This document shows positions 17,754 through 25,203 of a DNA stretch of 64,000 nt, one piece after another. The translations under genes and the position numbers were made by a program. Numbering within the stretch: the first letter of the stretch is position 1; every line of letters starts with the position of its first letter. The stretch lies in the NCBI GenBank assembly GCA_028283825.1, contig JAPWJW010000002.1, positions 186,001-250,000 on the forward strand, written 5' to 3'. The notes beneath the pieces are model-generated. The model was given only the letters and a program-made list of their open reading frames with translations, ran no database searches and was not told where the DNA came from. This DNA is from Azospirillaceae bacterium (GTDB lineage Bacteria; Pseudomonadota; Alphaproteobacteria; Azospirillales; Azospirillaceae).

Positions 17754-18725
17754 TCAGCCCTTGCTGGTGAACCAGGACAGGCTGGCACCGGTCAGGCCCT
17801 GCACGGTGATGGTGGAACCATCCGGCAGAGAAAGAACGGTGTTGCCGTTCGACACAGTGGCGTTCTGGATCAGCGAGCCGAGGTCCAGAGCGGTCGAGGT
17901 GCCGAAGTCGGTGCTGGTGAAGCCGATGACGTCCTGCGTCGGATCGAAACCGACGATGGTGTCGTTGCCGTCGCCCGGCGAGTAGATGAAGGTGTCGCTG
18001 CCAGCGCCGCCGACCAGGCTGTCGTTGCCGGCCTCACCAATAATGTAGCCGCCGCCGGAACCCGCCACGATGGTGTCGTCGCCAGCGCCGCCGCCCAGCG
18101 TATCGAAGCCGGAACCACCGACGATGCTGTCGCTGCCAGCGCCACCGTTGATGATGTCGTTACCGGCGGACGACGAGATCACGTCGTTGGTCGAGGAGCC
18201 GATGATGCTGTCGTTGCCGATGCCGGCCACAACGGTATTCGCGGGGCTATCCACGGAAGTGCTGCTGCTGCCACCCAGGATCAGGAAATCGTTGCCGGCG
18301 TCGCCGACCACGACCTTGCCGCCGGCGTTGGCGTCCAGGAACAGGGCGGTGGTGTTGCCGGCGGCGGTGCCGGTCAGCACCACGGAGGTGAGGCTGCTGT
18401 CCGCGACAACGTTGGTCAGCACGGTGCCGCCGCTGTTGTCACCGGCGCTCGTGCTGGTCAGGTCGACCGCCGCCAGCGACAGGTTGCCGCTGGTGTCGGT
18501 GTTGGCCACGACCACGCTGGAAACCGAGGACACCTGGCTGGTGCCGAAGGTGACCGGCGTCGACAGGCTGGTGGACGTCGTATCGCCGGTCGTCACAGAG
18601 ACGGACGTCGCCGTGACTGTGCTGGTGCCCGCGACCTGCGACAGGGCACTGGTCAGCGCAACCTGGTCGGCATCGGTAATACCCTGGGTGGCGACCTGTT
18701 GCTGTGAACCTGGAAGAGTTGGCAT
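17754..18725 (-). CDS. RTX calcium-binding repeat protein (type I secreted)
   Basis: 323 residues, very rich in Ser, Thr, Gly, Asp, Val and without Cys. The first 130 residues are a Ser/Thr/Val beta-rich region. From about 140 there are RTX nonapeptides (GNDFLILGG, GNDSIIGSS, GNDIINGGAGSDSIVGGSG, GAGDDTIVAG, GNDSLVGGAGSDTFIY), which bind calcium in a parallel beta-roll outside the cell. The C-terminal 60 residues (GDGNDTIVGFDPTQDVIGFTS...) are like the secretion-signal region of type I substrates. No ABC/HlyD exporter is in the window. It is the gene just upstream of the glycosylation operon; the Ser/Thr-rich N-terminal half would be a plausible glycan acceptor (inference). Confidence 0.88.
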   Translation of the reverse strand: MPTLPGSQQQVATQGITDADQVALTSALSQVAGTSTVTATSVSVTTGDTTSTSLSTPVTFGTSQVSSVSSVVVANTDTSGNLSLAAVDLTSTSAGDNSGGTVLTNVVADSSLTSVVLTGTAAGNTTALFLDANAGGKVVVGDAGNDFLILGGSSSTSVDSPANTVVAGIGNDSIIGSSTNDVISSSAGNDIINGGAGSDSIVGGSGFDTLGGGAGDDTIVAGSGGGYIIGEAGNDSLVGGAGSDTFIYSPGDGNDTIVGFDPTQDVIGFTSTDFGTSTALDLGSLIQNATVSNGNTVLSLPDGSTITVQGLTGASLSWFTSKG

Positions 18726-19460
18726 GACTTGAGACCCCCGCTGCGACTGCCACTTTTTCGAATGAGGCGCACACTAATGCACGCCAATATTAACCAATTA
18801 AATTTGGCAGCGATCCTCTGCGAGGGCGCCGCCAGTTATGCGTCAGGGTTGATATAAAGCACAAAGCTTAAGTGGCACAAGTCAGAATCAAGAAGTTTCA
18901 GGATTTATAATGAAACCCCTACGGATGAGGCATATTCGTCACATCAAATTTACGTATTAACATCCCGTCGGAATATGCCGTTGGTAATAGGCCATTGTGT
19001 AGTAGCCCCGCAGGCCAGCGACACTGGCCTGCCAGACGGGGTGAAAGCCCGATAACGCTGCACGCGAATATGCCGGTTTGCCTGCTCGAATTGCCCGCAG
19101 GAAAAGCCAAAACACAACCAGGCGCGCCCGGAGCGCTGCCGTTTTCCCTCACTTTATCAACCAGATATGGTGCGGGCCGCTTTTGTCGGCCAGGAGATGC
19201 CAAGGATCGCCGCCAACCCGTCGGGCGTACCGTAGGATGAGGGCCTCCGGCCTTTGGAGTTAACGCCATTTGTATGGTCTCCCGGCGGCAACACCATCTC
19301 CCAGGCTATCGCGACACACGTGCAGATGGTTGTTTTTCCTTGCAAGCGGGCCGCCGCTAAATGCCCTCAGGCTTGGTTAACGACAACAAGTCTCCATTCC
19401 GATCGGCTGCCACAATGCTGCGACATTCCGTCTCCCACCCTGCGCTTACCTGTTTTGGGG
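18726..19460. other. Non-coding, AT-rich leader of the RTX gene and origin flank
   Basis: No convincing gene; the short open frames on both strands have no ribosome site or family features. 18770-18980 is markedly AT-rich and should hold the RTX promoter. GAATATGCCG occurs at 18971 and again near 19069. At 19010-19032 GCAGGCCAG/CTGGCCTGC forms a 9-bp stem with a CGACA loop. Confidence 0.5.
19010..19032. other. Stable hairpin in the non-coding origin flank
   Basis: GCAGGCCAG-CGACA-CTGGCCTGC, enclosed by CCCC (19006-19009) and GGGG. No T-run; not an obvious terminator. Could belong to a small RNA or to the origin. Confidence 0.4.
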
Positions 19461-19703
19461 ATGTTCACAACGAATCAGGTCCTGTGATTGTCGTTATTTA
19501 CTTCCGGTTAAACCGGCTTTCTTCTATTGTGTGTCGATCAATCGACAAAAGTGCAACTACCTATTCCCACATGTTCATTTTGTGAGAAGGGACTTTGCAC
19601 GGGGTTGGAATTGGACCGCCAAATCCGGCACACGACCCAGTTGCGGATCCCTCAACTAATTAATGCGGCACTCGTGCACCACGCAGCCCGCAATGTCTCC
19701 GCC

Positions 19704-19890
19704 ATCCTTACCGGGCGGGGGATATGGGGTTAACCAGAACAGTGCCAATCCTTACCGGGCGGGGGCGTCAGGCCACAGGTGGCGGCCGGCGGCGGTCTTG
19801 ATCCTTACCGGGCGGGGGAAGGTGCACCGCTGGCGCGTTTGGAACCGGGCGAACGGCGGAATCGGCCGTCGCGTCCTTACTTTCCGGGGG
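19704..19890 (-). repeat. Iteron block 1 (four copies)
   Basis: Three identical copies ATCCTTACCGGGCGGGGG at 19704, 19748 and 19801 and a diverged one, GTCCTTACTTTCCGGGGG, at 19873. Start-to-start spacing is 44, 53 and 72 bp. Orientation is opposite to block 2. Confidence 0.88.
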
Positions 19891-20014
19891 AACGACACTG
19901 AAAGGCTGCGCCACCTGAGCGGTGTTTCCTCATCTCCAGGTCCCATGAGAGGGTCGGCTGACGTTTTTCGACCCGATGCCGCCGATCAACGCCGGATGGC
20001 ACGTCCCATTTTCA

Positions 20015-20114
20015 CCCCCAGGCGGTAAGGATGGTAAGTCCCGGTCCCCCAGGGCGTAAGGATCGCGGTCTGGCCTCGCCCCGAGCGGTAAGGATTCCCC
20101 CATGGAGTAAGGGC
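20015..20114 (+). repeat. Iteron block 2 (four copies)
   Basis: CCCCCAGGCGGTAAGGAT (20015), CCCCCAGGGCGTAAGGAT (20046), GCCCCGAGCGGTAAGGAT (20078) and CCCCCATGGAGTAAGGGC (20097). The first three are spaced 31-32 bp, about three helical turns. Confidence 0.88.
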
Positions 20115-20339
20115 GATTCGGTCCAGGACGGCGGACGGATGATTCGCCGGGTCTCCATCCGGCTGGCCTTTTTTGCCGCGAGTCGCCACTCGGCAGTCAG
20201 GACGCGCCCATCGAGGGGTGAAAGTCGCCTTGTTTCATCCAAGTTTCATCCAACCAAAGCAGCCTTTTTAAGAGGTGTTCCCTTTCAAAAGGATTCTAGA
20301 GCCGGCAAACTTAAGGAAACTGCGGCTTCCAAGGGCATC

Positions 20340-20442
20340 ATGCTTACCAGTTGGGGGCGTTATCCCTACCGATGGGGGCGAGTCGCCTTTCGCCCCAGGG
20401 CGTAAGGGGATGATCCTGAAATCGCCCCCGCGAAGTAAGGAT
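20340..20442. repeat. Iteron block 3 (four copies, both orientations)
   Basis: ATGCTTACCAGTTGGGGG (20340) and ATCCCTACCGATGGGGGC (20362) read one way; GCCCCAGGGCGTAAGGGG (20392) and CCCCCGCGAAGTAAGGAT (20425) the other way. This block lies about 100 bp before repA and so may overlap its promoter. Confidence 0.8.
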
Positions 20443-20467
20443 CTGGCAAATCAGGCCTTTCCAGCCT

Positions 20468-20494
20468 TTCCTTACTTGCGACCCATGTAAGGAA
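20468..20494. promoter_or_regulatory. Inverted half-iterons before repA (operator candidate)
   Basis: TTCCTTAC (20468-20475) and GTAAGGAA (20487-20494) are the conserved end of the iteron in inverted orientation, 39 bp before the repA start. In Rep_3 plasmids initiator dimers repress their own gene by binding inverted partial iterons; this site has that form. Confidence 0.7.
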
Positions 20495-20532
20495 GCTCAT
20501 AAAGTGCCGCCATTCGTTCGTGGGATGATGGC

Positions 20533-21879
20533 ATGGCGCGCAAAAGCGATAAACCGGTCTTGAAGGCATCCGGGCCGGTGGCTGACCGCCTGGTGTCGTC
20601 CGGCGATGCCGTGATGCCGTACCGGGCGCATGAGATGGGGACGCGCGACCTGACGGGGCCCGGCATCGTCATCGATATGGACACCGGCGGCACGGTGGAG
20701 CCCGCGGTACCCGCGCTGGCGGAAGAGAATGCGCTGGGCCTGACGGCCAAGGTGGCGGCGGCGACGTTCGAGCGTGACGGCTACAAGCACCTGATCAAGG
20801 CGGCGGAGGCTGTGTATTCCTACCCCGCCAACGGGTCGCGCCTGTCGCTGCCGGCGCAGAAGATGCTGAACTTCATGATCCACCTGGCCGGCAGCCAGAA
20901 CTTCGCCAACAAGCTCTATCGCCTGCCCAAGAAGGTGGTGCGCGGCAACCACAAGGGTAATGAGCGCATCTTCGACGCGGTGAAGGAGATTTACGAGTCC
21001 AGCCTGGTGGTCATCGGCCCCTTCCGCGGCCGCCGGTCGCGGGCGGAGTTGCGCATCCTCAGCAGCTATGTGCGGCCGGAGGAGGAGATCGAAAGCGACA
21101 GCGCCGACATCCACTTCCAGTTCACCGACGCCTTCCTGGAACTGCAGCGGGCGTCCAAGCTGTGGGCGCGGCTGTCGGGCCCGGCCATGGTCAAGGTCAC
21201 CAGCACCTACGCGCTGAAGCTCTATGAGATCGGCATGCAGCGTTACCAGATGGATTTCCCGTCGCTGTCGCTGGATATCGACACCCTGCGCCGCCTGCTG
21301 AACGTGCCGGAAGGCGCTTACAAGGATTTCGGCATCCTGCGCACCCGCACCATCGACCGTGCCATCGCCGAGGTGAACCAGCTGGCGCCCTTCCGCGTGG
21401 AAATGGCGGATGCCAAGATGGTGCGCCGGGGCCGCAAGGTGGAAGAGGTCACCCTGGACTTCTACGCCAAGGACGAGGATGAGGTGGCCGACACCTTCCT
21501 GGAACGGGAACGGCACAGTGTCGGCCGTCGCGCCCGCCGTATCGGCAAGGTGGAGAAGCTGGAGGCGCCGACGGTGGAGGCCACCCCCCTGCCCGACGCC
21601 GACGACGCCAACGCCCTGTGGGCCGCCGCCCGCCACGCCCTGCTGGCCAAGAACGTTCCCGCCCCCCTGTTGCGCGACCTGGAGGTGGAACGCATCGAGG
21701 AGACGGCGCGCGGCGAACGCCGGCTCGTGCTGCTGGCCGGTCACCCCGCCACGGCGCAGACGGCGCGCATGAACCATGAGGCCAGCATCCGCGGCGTACT
21801 GTCATCGCTGACCTCCGGTTCCATCACCGGGGTGGAGATCACCGCACCCCCGCGCCGTAAGGATGCCCCCACGCCGTAA
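20533..21879 (+). CDS. repA: Rep_3-family replication initiator
   Basis: 448 residues. The tandem winged-helix core of Rep_3 (RepE/TrfA-like) initiators spans about 95-330: SLPAQKMLNFMIHLA, FDAVKEIYESSLVVIGP, FQFTDAFLELQ, then the diagnostic YALKLYEIGMQRYQM (second winged helix) with FPSLSLDIDTLRRLLNVPEGAYKDFGILRTRTIDRAIAEVN split over helix and wing. It is longer than most Rep_3 proteins, with an N-terminal extension of about 70 and a charged C-terminal tail. It binds iterons and opens the origin; monomers start replication and dimers repress. Twelve iterons lie upstream and two at its 3' end, its own TAA lying inside the last one. parA follows on the same strand. Confidence 0.92.
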   Translation: MARKSDKPVLKASGPVADRLVSSGDAVMPYRAHEMGTRDLTGPGIVIDMDTGGTVEPAVPALAEENALGLTAKVAAATFERDGYKHLIKAAEAVYSYPANGSRLSLPAQKMLNFMIHLAGSQNFANKLYRLPKKVVRGNHKGNERIFDAVKEIYESSLVVIGPFRGRRSRAELRILSSYVRPEEEIESDSADIHFQFTDAFLELQRASKLWARLSGPAMVKVTSTYALKLYEIGMQRYQMDFPSLSLDIDTLRRLLNVPEGAYKDFGILRTRTIDRAIAEVNQLAPFRVEMADAKMVRRGRKVEEVTLDFYAKDEDEVADTFLERERHSVGRRARRIGKVEKLEAPTVEATPLPDADDANALWAAARHALLAKNVPAPLLRDLEVERIEETARGERRLVLLAGHPATAQTARMNHEASIRGVLSSLTSGSITGVEITAPPRRKDAPTP

Positions 21880-21883
21880 GGAT
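21847..21883 (+). repeat. Two iterons at the 3' end of repA
   Basis: CCCCCGCGCCGTAAGGAT (21847) and CCCCCACGCCGTAAGGAT (21866), 19 bp apart. They encode the C-terminal residues of RepA, and the stop codon TAA at 21877-21879 is part of the second copy. Confidence 0.85.
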
Positions 21884-21923
21884 CGCCGGCCGGGCATCTG
21901 CGATGTCGGTTGGTGCGACGGTG

Positions 21924-21939
21924 GTTGCGACGTCGCAAC
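21924..21939. other. parS: Candidate parS centromere site 1
   Basis: GTTGCGACGTCGCAAC is a perfect 16-bp palindrome 211 bp before parA. The core TTGCGACGTCGCAA occurs once more perfectly, at 27610-27623. Size, symmetry and placement fit a ParB-binding parS site. Confidence 0.6.
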
Positions 21940-22019
21940 ACTCCGGCTTGCGTTGACGAAACACAACCGGCGACGTTGACGGCCGTATGGGTCCCTGCCT
22001 ATGCTGGCGCCCTTGGATC

Positions 22020-22122
22020 AGAGCAGATCGCGTAAAGGCGGAATCGCCTTGAAGCGTGAATCTGCTCGCGGACAGACTCAAACGAGAGCCGGCTGTGGTT
22101 CCGATTAAGCGCAGCCGGCTCT
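22020..22122. promoter_or_regulatory. Two hairpins in the parA leader
   Basis: GAGCAGAT (22021-22028) pairs with ATCTGCTC (22060-22067) and encloses AAGGCG-GAAT-CGCCTT. A second stem AGAGCCGGCTG (22085-22095) / CAGCCGGCTCT (22112-22122) ends 28 nt before the parA ATG. The first may be a repA transcript terminator or REP-type element; the second could attenuate parAB. Confidence 0.55.
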
Positions 22123-22150
22123 AGGTGCTTGTCATAAGAAAGGACATCCC

Positions 22151-23140
22151 ATGGAGGGGGCGGATTTGCGGGCCGCGCGTGAAGCGCGGGGCGAAACGCA
22201 ACAGACCTTTGCCGACTGGCTGAACGCCAGCCTGGGCCGCAAGTATGACAAGGGCCGCCTCTCGCGCTGGGAAACGGGCGGGGAGAAGATCCCCCAGGCG
22301 GTGATCGACCTGCTGACCGCCCCCCGCCGCCGCGCGCGGCAGACCGCCACCATCATCGCCCTGTCCAATCAGAAGGGCGGCGTGGGCAAGACCAGCGCGT
22401 CGGTCAACATCTGTGCAGCATTGGCGGCGTTGGGTCAGCGCGTGCTGCTGGTCGATGCCGACCCGCAGGCCAGCGCCACGGTGCACTTAGGAATCAGCCA
22501 GGCCGCCATGTCGGAGGCGGGCAAGACCACCTATCACGTCATGCTGAAGGACCAGGCGACCGGCCAGGCGGCCGTGCCGGTGTGCGAGGGACGCTTCCAC
22601 CTGCTGCCCAGCACCATCCTGCTGTCGGCGGCGGAGACGGAACTGATCGCGGAGCCCATGGGCACCCTGGTGCTGCGCGAGCGCCTGGCCATGGTCCGCC
22701 GGGCTTATGACTACATCCTGATCGACTGCCCGCCGCACCTGGGCATGCTGACGCTGAACGCGCTTGCCGCCGCCGACAGCGTGCTGATCCCGGTGCAGAC
22801 GGAGATGCTGGCCCTCATGGGCGTGCCGCTGCTGCTGGACACTATTAGTAAGGTAAGGCGGCGCGGCAACCCGGACCTCAGCGTCATCGGCATCCTGCCC
22901 ACCATGTTCACCGCCCGCCACACCCAGGACCGGGCCACCCTGGCCGACCTCGAGGCGCGCTTCGGCGGGGCGCTGCGCATCTTCACGCCGGTGCCGCGCG
23001 CCACCATCTTCCCCCAGTCGGTGGCGGCGGGGCAGCCCACCATCGATGTGGCGTCCGACCCGGCAACCGTGGCACCTTTCCGCGAAGTTGCCCAAGCCCT
23101 GCTTGAGGCGGATGGAGAGGACGTCGCCCATGTCGCGTAA
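22151..23140 (+). CDS. parA: ParA partition ATPase with N-terminal HTH
   Basis: 329 residues; ATP-dependent DNA-binding motor that segregates the replicon with ParB. Residues 1-58 are an XRE-like helix-turn-helix (RAAREARGETQQTFADWL, KGRLSRWETGG), as in type Ia ParA proteins that also repress their own operon. The deviant Walker A KGGVGKT is at 75-81, Walker A' DADPQAS near 103, Walker B IDCPPHLG, and later MFTARHTQDRATLADLE. ATG 22151 has AAGGA 9 nt upstream. Overlaps parB by 11 nt. Confidence 0.95.
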   Translation: MEGADLRAAREARGETQQTFADWLNASLGRKYDKGRLSRWETGGEKIPQAVIDLLTAPRRRARQTATIIALSNQKGGVGKTSASVNICAALAALGQRVLLVDADPQASATVHLGISQAAMSEAGKTTYHVMLKDQATGQAAVPVCEGRFHLLPSTILLSAAETELIAEPMGTLVLRERLAMVRRAYDYILIDCPPHLGMLTLNALAAADSVLIPVQTEMLALMGVPLLLDTISKVRRRGNPDLSVIGILPTMFTARHTQDRATLADLEARFGGALRIFTPVPRATIFPQSVAAGQPTIDVASDPATVAPFREVAQALLEADGEDVAHVA

Positions 23141-23990
23141 ACTGGCCCGCAGCAATCCCGCCCTGGCGGCGACGGCGGCCGGCCTGTTGCCGGCCACGGC
23201 CAAGCCGCTGAACAAGCTGTACGGCACGTCGGAGGATTTCCCCGAACTGGTGGAACTGGACCTGGACCAGGTCCATGCCAACCCCGACCAGCCGCGCCGT
23301 CATTTCGACGAGGCGGCGCTGAAGGAATTGGCCGACAGCATCGGCGCCCAGGGCCTGATCCAGCCCATCGTGGTGCGCAAGCGGGCGGAGGGCGGCTATC
23401 TGATTGCCGCCGGTGAACGCCGTTGGCGTGCCCACCGCCTGTTGGGCAAGGCCACCATCTTCGCCATCGTGACCCAGGGCGGCGTGGATGAGATCGCGCT
23501 GATCGAAAACCTGCAGCGCCAGGACCTGGACGCGCTGGAGGTGGCCTGGGGCCTATCGCGCCTGGGCGAGGCGCATGGCTACACCCAGGACCAACTGGCC
23601 GGTGCCGTGGGTCTGAGCAAGTCGGAGGTGTCGCGCCTGCTGGCCCTGGCGCGCCTGCCGGAAAGCATCCTGGCGGAATATCCGGCCCACCGCGACCAAG
23701 TCAGCAAAAGCCACCTGTTCATCCTGGTGGATGCCGAAGATGACATCGCCCGCCTGCGCCTGTGGGGCCTGATCAAGGCCGGCGCCACCATCAAGACCCT
23801 GCGCGCCGCCAACCGGCCAGCGGAAGCGGCCCCCACGCCGGAACCCAAGGCGTTGCCCGCGCCGTCGCGGGTCATCACCCGGCTGGAACGCGACCTGGCC
23901 CAACTGGTTCCCGGCCCCAAGGGCCTGGCGGCCAAGGATCGGGAGCGGCTGACGCAGCTGCGCGACAGGTTGGATGCGCTGCTGGGATAG
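23130..23990 (+). CDS. parB: ParB partition protein
   Basis: 286 residues from ATG 23130 (GGAGAGG upstream), overlapping the end of parA, so co-translated. The N-terminal CTPase/ParB-Srx domain is clear (ELDLDQVHANPDQPRRHF, GLIQPIVVR, LIAAGERRWRAH, ALIENLQRQDLDALE), then the HTH YTQDQLAGAVGLSKSEVSRLL and a linker to a dimerising C terminus. It loads on parS and spreads as a clamp. The palindrome GTTGCGACGTCGCAAC upstream of parA is the best parS candidate. Confidence 0.95.
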   Translation: MSRKLARSNPALAATAAGLLPATAKPLNKLYGTSEDFPELVELDLDQVHANPDQPRRHFDEAALKELADSIGAQGLIQPIVVRKRAEGGYLIAAGERRWRAHRLLGKATIFAIVTQGGVDEIALIENLQRQDLDALEVAWGLSRLGEAHGYTQDQLAGAVGLSKSEVSRLLALARLPESILAEYPAHRDQVSKSHLFILVDAEDDIARLRLWGLIKAGATIKTLRAANRPAEAAPTPEPKALPAPSRVITRLERDLAQLVPGPKGLAAKDRERLTQLRDRLDALLG

Positions 23991-24168
23991 GTTCCTGGCC
24001 GCTTAAGCTTATCGACATGCCGTTTCGTGGGAATGAAAGTTCGCGCAGGTCGCCGCTTGTCGATAGCGGAAGCTGCTCTACCTCGCTCGTAAGTCGAGAT
24101 AGTGGGTAGGGGAACATGATGTTGGTAAACCAACAGGACTTCCACAACAGCTTGGCGACGTTGGGATT

Positions 24169-24269
24169 AGAGCGGAACGCGATCAGGTGGCATCACCTGA
24201 TCGTGTAAATCCGCTCTATCATGAACAGCTTAAGAGCAAGATGCGATACGCGTGATCGCATCTTGCTCT
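24169..24269. repeat. Two strong AGAGC...GCTCT hairpins after parB
   Basis: First: AGAGCGGA (24169-24176) with TCCGCTCT (24210-24217) enclosing GATCAGGTG-GCAT-CACCTGATC. Second: AGAGCAAGATGCGAT (24233-24247), loop ACGCGTG, ATCGCATCTTGCTCT (24255-24269), a perfect 15-bp stem. They follow parB by 180-280 bp and precede the AT-richer insertion. The first shares AGAGCGGAACGCGATCA with 11112-11130 and the layout of the hairpin at 22021. Confidence 0.7.
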
Positions 24270-24279
24270 AAGCGCCGCG

Positions 24280-24918
24280 ATGTGCATCGGTTTTGAGGAA
24301 AACGCCTATGGTGCCATCTACGGCTTATTGAATTTCCGCTTTCTAAGCCTTGATGCCCGGCACGCCTGGGATATTGCCGTGAGCGAGGCCGCTTCACTTC
24401 GATCTGAAACAAGTTCGTTTCGCAGTCGAGAGAACGTCTTCTATGGACTCTTGCGCCAAACGCGCCTTGGGGCGTTTGGTGTTAATACAGATAATAAGAG
24501 TATTAATGACAGCTCATACCTAGTCGCCAATCCCTGGTGCTTAACGGACAGGGAATTTGAATATTGTTACGTCTATGTTAATGATGGAAATGCCGTTTCT
24601 ATAGAGGAATTTGATAAAAGCTTTCTGAATAAAGACCAGCAGGAGTGGTTAGGCATTGGAATGCCTGTAGGGCAATATTTTCTTCTGAAGATGCTAAAGC
24701 AATATGCGCCCAAGGTTATTTTGATAGGAGAAGGTGTTGCCGAACGACTTTCCCTACCGCTCATGGTAGCAGGTGTTGTCAAAGCCGTAGCAGACCATTT
24801 CCTGGATAAATGGGAAGCGAAAGAGATGAAACGTCTATATTCAATAGATGCTGTTCGTAGGGAGTATCTTAAGAGCATAGATCAAGGAACATATAGGGGC
24901 TTAGTGGCCACTAAATAG
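24280..24918 (+). CDS. Unknown protein, AT-richer, probably acquired
   Basis: 212 residues, with codon use much less GC-rich than the neighbours (many AAT, ATA, TTT and TTA codons). The N-terminal part (ENAYGAIYGLLNFRFLSLDARHAWDIAV, ENVFYGLLRQTRLGAF) faintly recalls small helical uncharacterised proteins of the DUF6979 kind; this is only a resemblance. The rest has FLLKMLKQYAPKVILIGEGVAE and a charged C-terminal helix. No signal peptide, no catalytic motif. ATG 24280 lies 10 nt after the hairpin and lacks a Shine-Dalgarno. It forms a pair with the small membrane protein 7 nt downstream. Function unknown; a defence or entry-exclusion role is possible but unsupported. Confidence 0.65.
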   Translation: MCIGFEENAYGAIYGLLNFRFLSLDARHAWDIAVSEAASLRSETSSFRSRENVFYGLLRQTRLGAFGVNTDNKSINDSSYLVANPWCLTDREFEYCYVYVNDGNAVSIEEFDKSFLNKDQQEWLGIGMPVGQYFLLKMLKQYAPKVILIGEGVAERLSLPLMVAGVVKAVADHFLDKWEAKEMKRLYSIDAVRREYLKSIDQGTYRGLVATK

Positions 24919-24925
24919 GTGAAAT

Positions 24926-25171
24926 ATGGAAAACCTATTCGAACCGATTTTCAGTTTGGTCCGCCGTGTGCCGATTGCTTTTGAGTGCGCGGTGGCGCTG
25001 ATCGTCTTGGCTATCCCTTTGTTCACCCATAATTATTGGCCCGTCGTCGCTCTGATAATGTGGGTAGGGTTGGATCGCGGCGCGGGAAAGCACTGGATCA
25101 GCATGTGGGTGGCCTTTGGCTCTGCTGCGCTATTTGCCCTGGCGGTCGCAGATGGATTCCCCGGGCGCTGA
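24926..25171 (+). CDS. Small membrane protein, unknown
   Basis: 81 residues with two predicted membrane helices (IAFECAVALIVLAIPLF and SMWVAFGSAALFALAVADG) joined by a short Trp-containing loop. AGGTGAA precedes the ATG; the gene starts 7 nt after the upstream stop and is probably co-transcribed with it. No family recognised. Confidence 0.6.
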   Translation: MENLFEPIFSLVRRVPIAFECAVALIVLAIPLFTHNYWPVVALIMWVGLDRGAGKHWISMWVAFGSAALFALAVADGFPGR

Positions 25172-25203
25172 AGCCCCCGATATGACATGCAGATCTGTGG
25201 GGC

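Larger units (their letters stand above)
19470..20500. other. Replication origin with iterons (oriV)
   Basis: The kilobase upstream of the Rep_3 initiator gene has no genes but twelve copies of an 18-bp iteron in three blocks with changing orientation. It is preceded by an AT-rich strip (about 19480-19590) that could be the unwinding element and contains two small palindromes (CCGGTTAAACCGG near 19504 and GTCGATCAATCGAC near 19535). A direct repeat GTTTCATCCA occurs at 20232 and 20243. No good DnaA box was seen. Iterons plus an adjacent Rep_3 gene are the standard layout of theta-replicating plasmids. Confidence 0.85.

Noticed and set aside
18919-19269. Possible small genes on both strands before the origin
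   Set aside because: No ribosome sites, biased composition and no recognisable protein features.
19704-20442. CRISPR array from repeated 18-mers
   Set aside because: Spacing and orientation vary, no cas genes are present, and the initiator gene follows: iterons.
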